This document shows, piece after piece, positions 8,805 through 17,307 of a DNA stretch of 64,000 nucleotides. How positions within the stretch are numbered: position 1 is the stretch's first letter; the number at the start of each line of letters is the position of its first letter. Below the pieces are notes generated by a model, which saw nothing but the letters and a program-made list of their open reading frames with translations, searched no databases and was not told the origin of the DNA. The DNA is from JABAYQ01 sp049890095. Lineage in GTDB: Bacteria; Bacteroidota; Bacteroidia; Flavobacteriales; UBA7312. The position numbers and the translations under genes are program-made. The stretch covers positions 186,001 to 250,000 of the forward strand of contig JBMHCD010000008.1 in NCBI GenBank assembly GCA_049890095.1. The letters are read 5' to 3'.

Positions 8805-9566
8805 TTATTTTGGTAAATGATCAAAAAATGTATCTCCTCTAAGTCCAATTCTTAAACATTCTAGTGGGATGACTTCGTTTGGCGAAATGTTTCCTAGGTT
8901 GACATTAGATCCCATTAGTTTGATAAACCAAACCTGTTGTGATTTTTGAGGAGCTTCCCAAAGTATTTTTTCACTTGGTATTTGAGTTAATATTTCTTCA
9001 ATTAAATCTGATCTAACCTCGCCAGACCCTCTATAAATCCCTACATTTCCGCCTTCTCTTGCCTCTGCAATTACTTTCCATGAACCAGCATCTAGTTCTT
9101 TTTGCATCAGCTCAATCCATTTATATGGAGGTATGAGCTTGTCTGAATCTTTGGATCCTACTTCAGATAAAACAGTTGCCTGAGTTTTTAAAGTTTTAAT
9201 ATAATTGCACTTATCTTCATGAGAGATATTAATAGAGCCATCAGAAACTTCAACTGTTTCGAGTTTATATTTTTCAATCAGTTTACGATATTCGTCAAAC
9301 ATATTTCTTGCAATGAATGCTTCAAACAATGTTCCTCCAAAATATACATTAATATTAGCTGATTGATATAATTTAATTTTTTCTGATAAGTGATTTGTCA
9401 CATGTGAAGTACCAAAACCTAGCTTAACTATATCAGTTAAGTTTCCTGTGGCTTCAATAAAATCTTCTGCTTGTCTTAGACTTAATCCTTTATCCATTAC
9501 CATGGTAATGCCTTTTTCTCTTGGCTTTGATGGCCTCTCAGGAATAAATGGAATTTCGAAATTCAT
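8805..9566 (-). CDS. Phosphosulfolactate synthase (ComA) family protein
   Basis: 253 residues with a TIM-barrel pattern. The family opening RPSKPREKGITMVMDKGLS (residues 10-28), VKLGFGTSH, the VYFGGTLFE strand and VEVSDGS, and the later EAREGGNVGIY all match the ComA family, whose archaeal members add sulfite to phosphoenolpyruvate in coenzyme M synthesis. Bacteroidota carry homologues although they do not make coenzyme M, so the real product could be a sulfonate such as sulfolactate or a sulfonolipid precursor; that is inference. No phosphosulfolactate phosphatase or dehydrogenase gene is visible nearby. It is coupled to the rhodanese gene with a 2 nt gap. Confidence 0.87.
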   Translation of the reverse strand: MNFEIPFIPERPSKPREKGITMVMDKGLSLRQAEDFIEATGNLTDIVKLGFGTSHVTNHLSEKIKLYQSANINVYFGGTLFEAFIARNMFDEYRKLIEKYKLETVEVSDGSINISHEDKCNYIKTLKTQATVLSEVGSKDSDKLIPPYKWIELMQKELDAGSWKVIAEAREGGNVGIYRGSGEVRSDLIEEILTQIPSEKILWEAPQKSQQVWFIKLMGSNVNLGNISPNEVIPLECLRIGLRGDTFFDHLPK

Positions 9567-9576
9567 GTTTTCGTGT

Positions 9577-10983
9577 TTATTTTTTAAAATTATCGAGCAA
9601 ATTTAATAGATTTTTATTGTTTTTGATACTCGGCATATATTCAAATAATTCTTCATGCAAGTCATAATTTATTTTTAATGCATTTTCGAACAATGTTGTG
9701 CCTTTAGTTTCATCTCCAATTTCTAATAGATATGCTGATAAACGAAAAATTAATTTTGCATTTTTTGGATTATAATCAATGGCTTCGTAGAGGCTATCAA
9801 TAGCCTCGTTTAAGGATTCTTGTTGATATAATATATGAGTATAATTCAGCCAACTTTCATAATCTTTGTTATCGAATTCTAATACCTTTTTATATGCTAT
9901 TTCTGCTTCTTTGATAAAACCTACTTTTTCATGCAATTCAGCATAAAAAAATAAAATATCCAAATTTGTACTATCTTCTTTGTAAGCTTGTTTAATGTGA
10001 TATAGGGATTCTAAATGATTTCCTTGATCATCAAGAATTTGTGAAATGGAAAACCAAGCATCAGAAAAAGTGGAGTCTTTACGAATAGCTTTGTAAAAAT
10101 AAACTAGGGCTTTTTCTAATTTATTTAATTGTTTATGATATTCTCCTAGTTCAAAATAGGTGTTACAATTAGGTTCCTCAAACTTCATGCTTTCAAAACA
10201 GCAGTTTATAGCTTGTTGATACAAACCAATTTCTGAAAGAGATTCTGATTTGTGAGAGTATGATCGAGTATATCTTTCGTCAATTAATATGGCATAATCA
10301 AAAGCCTCAATTGCTTTTAAATGATTGTCGTTTTTTTGATAAAAAAGACCTAAATAAAACCATGCTAATAAACAATAAGGGTCATTTTCTAATATAGATT
10401 TAGTAAAATAAAGATTACGTTTGTTGATATCGATTAATTCGCTAGACAAGTAATAAGAATACCAATACAAATCATTTTGTGGCTCTAATTGAATAAGTTT
10501 TTCGATCATTTTACATGATGATAAATGATCATTAATACATTGATATTCATTTGCTAATGAAGAAATTACTTCAAGATTTGATTTGTCTTTAAAAAAAAGC
10601 TTTTCTAAAATAGATATTGCTTTTTTATGATTATTTAGTTTACTGTAAACAACTGACATTGTAAAATCAAAATCTTCGTTGTTTAATGATAATGGTTTAA
10701 TTTTTTTAAGAATAATCATTGCTTCTTCTAATTTGTCCATTGAAATTAGAATTTGAGCTTTTTTTAGTTTTAAACTTATTGAAAAAGGAAATAATTTTTC
10801 TGATAAATTGAGGGCTATTTGAATATATTCATTTTGATTATTAAGATGATAATGATCTAATATTATCTCTAAATCATCCGAATCAAAATATATTGATTTG
10901 TTCTGAACAACCATATCTTCAAAACGCTTAATAAGGTTTAGGTGGTGATTGCTTTCTTCTCTGTTCAATTCTTCTCTATACAT
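9577..10983 (-). CDS. Tetratricopeptide-repeat protein
   Basis: 468 residues built almost entirely of TPR helices, about 10-11 units between residues 40 and 450 (for example LEAMIILKKIKPL, AWFYLGLFYQKNDNHLKAIEAF, YWYSYYLSSE). There is no signal peptide or TM, so it is probably a cytoplasmic scaffold. TPR proteins of this type are frequent in Bacteroidota and their partner cannot be predicted from sequence. It is the first gene of the minus-strand block; the downstream ComA-like gene begins 10 nt after its stop. No good -7 motif is visible in the 140-nt gap shared with glmM. Confidence 0.85.
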   Translation of the reverse strand: MYREELNREESNHHLNLIKRFEDMVVQNKSIYFDSDDLEIILDHYHLNNQNEYIQIALNLSEKLFPFSISLKLKKAQILISMDKLEEAMIILKKIKPLSLNNEDFDFTMSVVYSKLNNHKKAISILEKLFFKDKSNLEVISSLANEYQCINDHLSSCKMIEKLIQLEPQNDLYWYSYYLSSELIDINKRNLYFTKSILENDPYCLLAWFYLGLFYQKNDNHLKAIEAFDYAILIDERYTRSYSHKSESLSEIGLYQQAINCCFESMKFEEPNCNTYFELGEYHKQLNKLEKALVYFYKAIRKDSTFSDAWFSISQILDDQGNHLESLYHIKQAYKEDSTNLDILFFYAELHEKVGFIKEAEIAYKKVLEFDNKDYESWLNYTHILYQQESLNEAIDSLYEAIDYNPKNAKLIFRLSAYLLEIGDETKGTTLFENALKINYDLHEELFEYMPSIKNNKNLLNLLDNFKK

Positions 10984-11099
10984 CTACATAAATATAATAA
11001 AAACAACGCAAAAAAAAAATATAACGAATTACTTTTGAAAAAAAACTTTCAACACTTTATTAATAATTTTAATTAAAATAAATAAATGGTTTAAAATAT

Positions 11100-11107
11100 T
11101 ATTTTTG
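11100..11107 (+). promoter_or_regulatory. -7 promoter element for glmM
   Basis: TATTTTTG matches TAnnTTTG, 16 nt before the glmM ATG. Confidence 0.5.
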
Positions 11108-11123
11108 CCTAAAATTTACCAAT

Positions 11124-12506
11124 ATGACGTTAATCAAATCAATTTCTGGAATTCGAGGTACAATAGGAGGAGAGGTTGGTGATAATTTAACTCCCATTGA
11201 TGTAGTTCGTTTCGCTTCATCTTACGGAAGTTGGATTAAGAAAAAATGTAAAAAAGAGAACCCTACCGTCGTTATTGGTAGAGATGCTAGAATTTCTGGT
11301 CATCTTGTTTCAAATTTAGTTACATCATCTTTACAATCGTTAAATATTAATGTGGTTGATTTAGGTTTGTCTACTACGCCTACTGTAGAGTTAGCGGTTA
11401 GTTTTTATGCTGCAGATGGAGGAATAATTATAACGGCAAGTCATAATCCAAAACAATGGAATGCGTTAAAATTGCTTAATGAAAAAGGAGAGTTTATAGA
11501 CGGAAAATCAGGAGAAGAAATTTTGAATATTGCACAAAGAGATGATTATCTTTTTTCTGAAGTAGATAGTCTTGGTTCCTACCAAACTAATGATGAAGCT
11601 ATGACAAAACATATACAATCTGTTTTAGACTTATCCTTGGTAGATGTAAATGCTATTAAAAATAAAAAAATAAAAGTCGTTGTTGACGCTGTCAATTCAA
11701 CAGGTGGTATAATAATTCCTCAATTACTAAATTCTTTAGGAGTAGAATGTGTTGAGTTATATTGTGAGCCAAATGGTCATTTTCCTCACAACCCAGAGCC
11801 ACTTGCAGAACATTTAAAAGACATTTCTAATAAAGTCGTGGAAGTTAATGCCGACTTTGGAATAGTGGTAGATCCTGATGTAGATAGATTAGCAATTGTG
11901 AATGAGGATGGAAGTATGTTTGGTGAAGAATATACATTGGTAGCTGTTGCTGATTATGTTTTATCTCAAAATAAAGGGAATACTGTTTCTAACTTATCTT
12001 CATCTAGAGCCTTAAAAGATATTACTGAAAAACATGGAGGCCAATATTTTGCTTCTGCTGTAGGAGAGGTAAATGTAGTTGCAAGCATGAAAGAAAAAAA
12101 TGCCATTATTGGTGGTGAAGGAAATGGTGGAATCATATATCCAAAATCTCATTACGGAAGAGATTCTATTGTAGGTATTGCACTATTTTTAACTCATTAC
12201 GCAAAACAAAGCTTAACGTGTTCTGAGTTAAGAAAATCATATCCTTCTTATTTTATGTCAAAAAACAAAATAGAATTAAATCCGACTATAAATGTTGACA
12301 CTATTTTACAAGAAATACAATCTGTATATAGTGACTTTCAAATAAATACCATAGATGGTGTGAAAATTGATTTTGAAAACGAATGGGTACATTTAAGAAA
12401 ATCAAATACTGAACCAATTATTAGAATTTATACAGAAAGTACTAGTCAACAAGATGCAGATGATTTAGCTGAAAAAATTATCACTGAAATAAAAAATATT
12501 ATTTAG
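11124..12506 (+). CDS. glmM: Phosphoglucosamine mutase
   Basis: 460 residues. Interconverts glucosamine-6-P and glucosamine-1-P for UDP-GlcNAc, peptidoglycan and LPS. Motifs: phosphoserine loop TASHNPKQWN (Ser106), metal loop DPDVDR (Asp250, 252, 254), sugar loop GEGNGGIIYP and phosphate-binding RKSNTEPIIRIY near the C-terminus. The sugar loop GEGNGG (rather than SGE) is the variant commonly seen in the Bacteroidota and archaeal GlmM/phosphomannomutase subgroup, so phosphomannomutase activity is an alternative. The cysteine desulfurase gene starts 2 nt downstream. Confidence 0.9.
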   Translation: MTLIKSISGIRGTIGGEVGDNLTPIDVVRFASSYGSWIKKKCKKENPTVVIGRDARISGHLVSNLVTSSLQSLNINVVDLGLSTTPTVELAVSFYAADGGIIITASHNPKQWNALKLLNEKGEFIDGKSGEEILNIAQRDDYLFSEVDSLGSYQTNDEAMTKHIQSVLDLSLVDVNAIKNKKIKVVVDAVNSTGGIIIPQLLNSLGVECVELYCEPNGHFPHNPEPLAEHLKDISNKVVEVNADFGIVVDPDVDRLAIVNEDGSMFGEEYTLVAVADYVLSQNKGNTVSNLSSSRALKDITEKHGGQYFASAVGEVNVVASMKEKNAIIGGEGNGGIIYPKSHYGRDSIVGIALFLTHYAKQSLTCSELRKSYPSYFMSKNKIELNPTINVDTILQEIQSVYSDFQINTIDGVKIDFENEWVHLRKSNTEPIIRIYTESTSQQDADDLAEKIITEIKNII

Positions 12507-12508
12507 CG

Positions 12509-13639
12509 ATGAAAGTATATTTAGATAATGCAGCGACTACCCAATTGGATCCTCAAGTGATAGAAGTCATGACCTCTGTTATGAAAAATGAATTTGGAAA
12601 TCCTTCTTCTATTCATTCTTATGGAAGGCAAACAAGGTCTATAGTTGAGCGAGCTAGAAAAAATGTAGCTAAACATTTAAATTGTGCACCTGGAGAAATC
12701 TTTTTCACTTCGGGAGGTACTGAGTCGGATAATATTGCTATTCGATGTGGAATGATGGATTTGGGTATAAATCATGCTATTACCTCTAAAATTGAGCATC
12801 ATGCTGTTGGACATACACTTGAGGATATGGCATCTAAAGGAATGATTAAATTATCCTATGTTAATTTAGATAACAAAGGGAGTGTAGATTTAAATCATTT
12901 AGAACAATTATTATCTTCTAATGATAGATCTTTTGTTTCGTTAATGCATGCAAATAATGAGATAGGTAATTTATTACCATTAAAGGAATGTGGTGAAATA
13001 TGTAAAAAATATAAAGCTATTTTTCATTCGGATACTGTTCAGACAATGGCTCACTACAGATTTGACTTACAAGATTTATATATACATTTTGTTACTGGAT
13101 CTGCTCATAAATTTCATGGGCCAAAAGGCAATGGTTTTTTATATGTAAATGAAGAAGTTTCAATAAAACCATTAATAAGTGGAGGAGCTCAAGAAAGGAA
13201 TATGAGAGCTGGTACTGAAAATGTTTATGGAATAGCAGGGCTTTCAAAAGCAATGGATATTTCGTATGAAGGACTGGACGAACATAGGTCGCACATTGAA
13301 GGTTTAAAAAAATACACCATTGAATCATTAAAGAAAGCCATCCCAAATGTAGAATTTAATGGAAATTGTGATGATTTGCAACACTCATTATATACGGTAT
13401 TAAATGTTATGTTTCCAAAAACAGATATTGGAGAAATGTTATTTTACAATCTAGATATTTTAGGCATTGCTGCCTCTGGTGGGAGTGCCTGTAGCTCTGG
13501 TAGTAATATAGGGTCGCATGTGCTAAGAGGTGTTAATTCAGATATGCAACGCCCTTCATTACGTTTTTCATTTAGTAAGTTCAATAAAAAAGAGGAGGTA
13601 GATTTTTTGATAAATCAGTTAAAAAGTTTATTCAGCTGA
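12509..13639 (+). CDS. Cysteine desulfurase (IscS/NifS family)
   Basis: 376 residues. This class V PLP enzyme takes sulfur from cysteine for Fe-S clusters and thiolated tRNA. The PLP lysine is Lys201 in TGSAHKFHGP, the catalytic Cys328 lies in GSACSSGS, and the PLP-binding His is in IEHHAV. The short active-site loop after Cys328 fits group I (IscS/NifS). MnmA in this window (52884-53972) needs a sulfur donor of this kind. The 3' end overlaps the convergent glycosyltransferase gene by 25 nt. Confidence 0.95.
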   Translation: MKVYLDNAATTQLDPQVIEVMTSVMKNEFGNPSSIHSYGRQTRSIVERARKNVAKHLNCAPGEIFFTSGGTESDNIAIRCGMMDLGINHAITSKIEHHAVGHTLEDMASKGMIKLSYVNLDNKGSVDLNHLEQLLSSNDRSFVSLMHANNEIGNLLPLKECGEICKKYKAIFHSDTVQTMAHYRFDLQDLYIHFVTGSAHKFHGPKGNGFLYVNEEVSIKPLISGGAQERNMRAGTENVYGIAGLSKAMDISYEGLDEHRSHIEGLKKYTIESLKKAIPNVEFNGNCDDLQHSLYTVLNVMFPKTDIGEMLFYNLDILGIAASGGSACSSGSNIGSHVLRGVNSDMQRPSLRFSFSKFNKKEEVDFLINQLKSLFS

Positions 13640-14625
13640 TTAAACTCTTTTTTATTCTTTAAAAAATATAAATAAACAATACTAGTTGGGTATAGTTTTG
13701 TTTGGGAATTCTTAGATCTTTTCGAACGAAATTTTTTGAGTTTCGAGTAAAAATGAAGGTGAGCTTTTAGAATTGCAAAAATATGTTTTGGTTTTCTGTC
13801 CAATACAAACTTAATGGATGATAATCCATCCAAAACCAATCTGGAAAAAATAATTCTAAATCTATTTTTTTCTAAGTTTTTATATAGCATCAATAGATTG
13901 TTTCTGTAGTTTAAATATGTTTTGAAAGTACTACTATTATTTAAGGTTCCTCCTCCAACATGAAAAACATGTGATTTTGGAATACACATAATTTTATAAC
14001 CCTTATTTTTAAGCCTCCAACAAAGGTCTATTTCTTCCATATGTGCAAAAAAATCATTATCGAATCCTCCTATTTCAAAAAATGATGATGAGCGAATAAA
14101 AAGACAAGCTCCAGTAGCCCAAAATATTTCTATTTCTTCATCGTATTGTCCATTGTCAACTTCTACATTGTCAAATATTCTTCCTCGGCAAAACGGATAA
14201 CCATATTTGTCTATAAAACCTCCACTTGCACCAGCATATTCGAATTTATTTTTGTTGTGGTAACTTTTAATTTTTGGTTGACAAGCGGCTATTGACTTAT
14301 CTTTTTCCATTTTTTCAATCACAGGCATAATCCAGTTTTCACTAACTTCAACATCGGAGTTAAGTAAAATATAATAATCAGCACAAATTTGATTTAAACC
14401 AAAGTTATAACCACCACAAAATCCATCATTTTTAGTGTTAACAATTAGTTTTAGATTTGGAAAATTAGAATTTAAAAATGGTACAGAATTATCTGTGGAA
14501 CCGTTGTCAATAACAAAAACTTCAGCTTCAGGACTTTTTTCAACTACTGAGTTTAAAAATTTTTGTAACCAATGAACTCCATTGTAATTAAGAATTACTA
14601 CTGCTATTTTTGCTTGTGTTTCCAT
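13615..14625 (-). CDS. Family 2 glycosyltransferase
   Basis: 336 residues, GT-A fold. Visible are VVILNYNGVHWLQKFL at the N-terminus, VIDNGSTDNS (donor binding), LLNSDVEVS as the metal-binding DxD-type motif (about 88-96), and the HMEEIDLCWRLKNKGYK acceptor-side motif (about 190-210). This rhamnosyltransferase-like WbbL type adds a sugar to a polysaccharide or lipid. The start codon lies 21 nt inside the end of the acyltransferase gene, so translation is coupled. Acceptor and donor are unknown; an LPS or O-antigen role is suggested by the neighbour. Confidence 0.9.
   Translation of the reverse strand: METQAKIAVVILNYNGVHWLQKFLNSVVEKSPEAEVFVIDNGSTDNSVPFLNSNFPNLKLIVNTKNDGFCGGYNFGLNQICADYYILLNSDVEVSENWIMPVIEKMEKDKSIAACQPKIKSYHNKNKFEYAGASGGFIDKYGYPFCRGRIFDNVEVDNGQYDEEIEIFWATGACLFIRSSSFFEIGGFDNDFFAHMEEIDLCWRLKNKGYKIMCIPKSHVFHVGGGTLNNSSTFKTYLNYRNNLLMLYKNLEKNRFRIIFSRLVLDGLSSIKFVLDRKPKHIFAILKAHLHFYSKLKKFRSKRSKNSQTKLYPTSIVYLYFLKNKKEFNQLNKLFN
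13621..13653. terminator. Possible bidirectional terminator inside overlapping gene ends
   Basis: AAAAAGTTTA (13621-13630) pairs with TAAACT (13641-13646) around TTCAGCTGAT, with a T run on the plus side (13648-13653) and A residues giving a T run on the minus side. It lies inside the last codons of both convergent genes. Confidence 0.5.
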
Positions 14626-15458
14626 CTTCTATGCGACCACAGCCAATAAAATGGTCGTTCAATTATTTTTTGTTCTAGTATTCTAGTGTGTAAGTTAGTA
14701 ATTTCACCTACTTTTAAGGTTGAAGGTTTGTCTGTAATCAGCTCGAAGCTAAATTCATAAAACCCATTTTTTATTGGAATTATATTAGCATATATAACAG
14801 CACAATCAAGTTTCTTTGCTAATTTATCAGTTCCTAAAAATACAGGAGTTTTTTGGTTTAAAAAAATAGTCCAATAATTTAGCTGTTCTGATGAAGGTGT
14901 TTGATCAGCTATAATTCCAATTATTCTAGCTTTTGAATTTGGCTGTAAAATATATCGAACACTTTCATTCATATCTACTAATGTAGCTCCAAACTGTGAA
15001 CGAATTTGTTTTATTTTATTATTCCAAAAACTAGATGACAATGGCTTATAAATGCCAATTAATTCATTACTAAAATTAATACTAGTTGCAAGCAAGCTCC
15101 ATTCCCAATTACCGTAATGTCCTAAAACTAAAATTACATCTTTGTTTTTATCTAAATAAGATTGAACAAGTTGTTTGTTTTTTAATACAAATCTGTTTTT
15201 AAGTGTATTTTTTGAAATTGAAAAAATCTTTATGGTCTCAGCTATTAATTGCCCTAAATATTGATAATACTTTTTTAAAAGCTGTTGGTTTTGACTTCTA
15301 CTGTTTTCTGGAAAAGAATTGCTTAAATTTTCTAAAATTACCTTCTTTCTATAATTTAATAAACGAATAATATAAGAAATAAAACTACCAAAGTATGTAA
15401 GAATACCCATTGGTAATAATGCTAACAATTTAATAAGTGAATAAAAAACAATATTCAT
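14604..15458 (-). CDS. Lipid A biosynthesis-type lysophospholipid acyltransferase (LpxL/HtrB family)
   Basis: 284 residues with an N-terminal membrane anchor and the family active site H-x4-E in GHYGNWEW (His114, Glu119), followed by GIIADQTPSS and KTPVFLGTDKLAKKL. LpxL-type enzymes transfer secondary acyl chains onto lipid A at the inner membrane; Bacteroidota homologues also include amino-lipid acyltransferases, so the acceptor is not certain. It lies in a minus-strand unit with the GWxTD gene (6 nt gap) upstream and the GT2 gene overlapping downstream. Confidence 0.9.
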   Translation of the reverse strand: MNIVFYSLIKLLALLPMGILTYFGSFISYIIRLLNYRKKVILENLSNSFPENSRSQNQQLLKKYYQYLGQLIAETIKIFSISKNTLKNRFVLKNKQLVQSYLDKNKDVILVLGHYGNWEWSLLATSINFSNELIGIYKPLSSSFWNNKIKQIRSQFGATLVDMNESVRYILQPNSKARIIGIIADQTPSSEQLNYWTIFLNQKTPVFLGTDKLAKKLDCAVIYANIIPIKNGFYEFSFELITDKPSTLKVGEITNLHTRILEQKIIERPFYWLWSHRRWKHKQK

Positions 15459-15464
15459 TTATAA

Positions 15465-16865
15465 TTATTGAGGGTTATTGAAAAAATCCCATGGGGACTG
15501 ATTACCACTATCATTTTCATAATAATTTTCTTCAAAACGATTTATCCAGTCTATATCAGATACTTCACCAATTTTATTACTATAAACTAAGCGATATTCG
15601 TTTGGCCTATTTTTATTTGAAAACACAAATCGTACGTCTCTTTCGTTTTCAAGTTGATAATAATGCCACACTTCAAATGGTTCAAATTGTTTAGGAAGAT
15701 ATTCTTCTGTTCTTGAGTTTGGAGCACCATATAGTAAATATATTCTTCCTCTATCACTTAGATATCCATCTGCCATTCCAAATCGAAATTCATTATTTAC
15801 TATAGCTACTTTTTTAAGATAATCCAGCCAAGCTTGTTCTGGATTAAAAGCTGATCTTTTTTTCCAAAATTGATAAAAATATTTTTGCATTAGATGCAAG
15901 CTATCATAATTGAGTTGATTATTTGAAAATAAACTTTCAATTGAATTTTCAATAGGATATAAATATCGAATGAATTGCTTAAGTGTATCTATATTTTGAA
16001 TTTTACTTGCAAAAGTATTTTCAATATCAACTTGATTATAATCTAATTTTTTTCCGTATTTAAACAGAATTTTTTCTTTTTGATCAATGACGTCATTATC
16101 TTTATTGATAACCTCAACAACTAATTTAAACGTTCCAGAGGGAAGATCTTTAATTGGAAAAGACGATAATACTACTGTCTTTTTATTTTTACTCCATTTG
16201 GTGTTATACAAATTATTGACTACTTTTTTAGTTTCTACAGACTTTAATGAAGTTCTTAAGAGTCTTTTTTCTGCACTTTTATTATAGTATTCGTAATAGT
16301 AATTTACTTTATGATTTGATTGGTTATAAAAGTTAGATACAAAAGGAGTAAGGTCATAACCACTTTTGCTAAGAATGTTTTTAGATTTGGTTTCAGAAAA
16401 ATTATCTACAAATTGTATATCTGACAATCCATTTTGTTCAAAAATGGTTATCTTTTGTTTATGTTCTATATTATTTAATTTTTTACTATTTATATCGTAA
16501 ATTTTTAGTGTGAGATCGTATTCACCGATGGATAGAGTGTAGCGTTGTTGATCCAAAAAGATAAAGTTGATATCATTAGTATCTTCAACAATGGGGCTTA
16601 GTAGATTATACTGATCAAACTTAGATATATTACCATTTTTGTCTTTAAACTCAAAGCTAACTTCAATGGTAGATTGGTATTTACCATTATTGTTAGCAAT
16701 AAATTGAGTTGATTTTCCATCAATAGAAAGATAGGTTTCCAAAAAAGTATTGTTTTCGGAAGTAAATTGACAAAAATCAAATTGAACATCTAAGTTTTGA
16801 GATTTGCTACTAAACGAAATAATTAAAGTAAAAGCAACAATAGTATTTTGTAAAAGAGTTTTCAT
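15465..16865 (-). CDS. Exported GWxTD-domain protein
   Basis: 466 residues from the ATG at 16865, chosen because it opens a good signal peptide (MKTLLQNTIVAFTLIISFSS, cleavage near SQ-NLD); a longer frame runs upstream but only through the antisense of tRNA-Ser. The C-terminal domain (about 372-466) has GRIYLLYGAPNSRTEE and FEVWHYY, typical of the GWxTD family of Bacteroidota. The N-terminal half is beta-rich, as in two-domain secreted proteins of this family. Function is not established. It is co-directional with, and 6 nt from, the acyltransferase gene. Confidence 0.88.
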   Translation of the reverse strand: MKTLLQNTIVAFTLIISFSSKSQNLDVQFDFCQFTSENNTFLETYLSIDGKSTQFIANNNGKYQSTIEVSFEFKDKNGNISKFDQYNLLSPIVEDTNDINFIFLDQQRYTLSIGEYDLTLKIYDINSKKLNNIEHKQKITIFEQNGLSDIQFVDNFSETKSKNILSKSGYDLTPFVSNFYNQSNHKVNYYYEYYNKSAEKRLLRTSLKSVETKKVVNNLYNTKWSKNKKTVVLSSFPIKDLPSGTFKLVVEVINKDNDVIDQKEKILFKYGKKLDYNQVDIENTFASKIQNIDTLKQFIRYLYPIENSIESLFSNNQLNYDSLHLMQKYFYQFWKKRSAFNPEQAWLDYLKKVAIVNNEFRFGMADGYLSDRGRIYLLYGAPNSRTEEYLPKQFEPFEVWHYYQLENERDVRFVFSNKNRPNEYRLVYSNKIGEVSDIDWINRFEENYYENDSGNQSPWDFFNNPQ

Positions 16866-16906
16866 ATTAGCTAAAATACTAATAATGATTATTTTTTTAC
16901 AAAGTT

Positions 16907-16939
16907 TTGCCCTAATGATTAAAAAAAATTTTACATTTG
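16907..16939 (+). promoter_or_regulatory. Promoter of tRNA-Ser(TGA)
   Basis: TTG (16907-16909) and TACATTTG (16932-16939) match the Bacteroidota -33 and -7 elements with 22 nt spacing, 12 nt before the mature tRNA. The region is shared with the divergent GWxTD gene. Confidence 0.65.
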
Positions 16940-16951
16940 CCACCCCAAGTG

Positions 16952-17036
16952 GGAGAGATGGCAGAGTGGTCGAATGCGGTGGTCTTGAAAACCATTGTAC
17001 AGCAATGTACCGGGGGTTCGAATCCCTCTCTCTCCG
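16952..17036 (+). tRNA. tRNA-Ser(TGA)
   Basis: An 85-nt cloverleaf with long variable arm (class II). Acceptor stem GGAGAGA/TCTCTCC with discriminator G, T-loop TTCGAAT, anticodon loop CTTGAAA giving TGA, which reads UCN serine codons. The 3' CCA is not encoded. Confidence 0.96.
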
Positions 17037-17040
17037 CTTC

Positions 17041-17071
17041 AAAAAAGCCCTAGATTTCTAGGGCTTTTTTT
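17041..17071. terminator. Terminator after tRNA-Ser, usable on both strands
   Basis: The hairpin GCCCTAG/CTAGGGC is flanked by AAAAAA and TTTTTTT. It terminates tRNA-Ser (+) and could also end minus-strand transcription coming from ribH and the pseudogene. Confidence 0.85.
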
Positions 17072-17267
17072 AGTTAACTGTTGAAGATACCATAAAAGAG
17101 TTAATGTACACTTTCTTATTGTATTCTAATCAATTTACGTATACTCCGCTAAGTTCTGTTTTTCTTTATAAGTTCCATCCACCATCATATTGTAATATGT
17201 TTACCGATTGTGATTGAACAATTAATTTAGACGAAAATAATAAGAAGTATAAAAATAATTTTTTCAC
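17070..17267 (-). pseudogene. Remnant of a T9SS-secreted protein gene
   Basis: On the minus strand one frame of 66 codons from GTG at 17267 to TAA at 17070 reads like a shrunken secreted protein interrupted by two in-frame stops. First comes a 20-residue signal peptide (VKKLFLYFLLFSS, ending QSQ), then a short stretch ending DGGWNL-stop(TAA). This is followed by RKTELSGVYVN-stop(TGA)-LEYNKKVYINSFMVSS. The last part looks like the end of a type A T9SS sorting domain, with G-x-Y, an L-E-Y-N-x-K-V turn and a final strand. The TGA sits where an Arg (CGA) would fit. The centre of the protein is missing, so the gene is probably an internal-deletion relic. The 3' end runs into the tRNA-Ser terminator. 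Confidence 0.55.
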
Positions 17268-17307
17268 TTGCTTTCAAGTAAGTTTTTCAAAAGCTAGTTT
17301 ACTAATA

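Noticed and set aside
13092..13346. 84-codon minus-strand frame inside the cysteine desulfurase gene
   Set aside because: The plus-strand gene has all catalytic motifs across this region, so the antisense frame is a by-product of codon use.
16866..17042. Upstream extension of the GWxTD gene by 59 codons
   Set aside because: The extension is the antisense of tRNA-Ser(TGA) plus its promoter; the ATG at 16865 opens a proper signal peptide.
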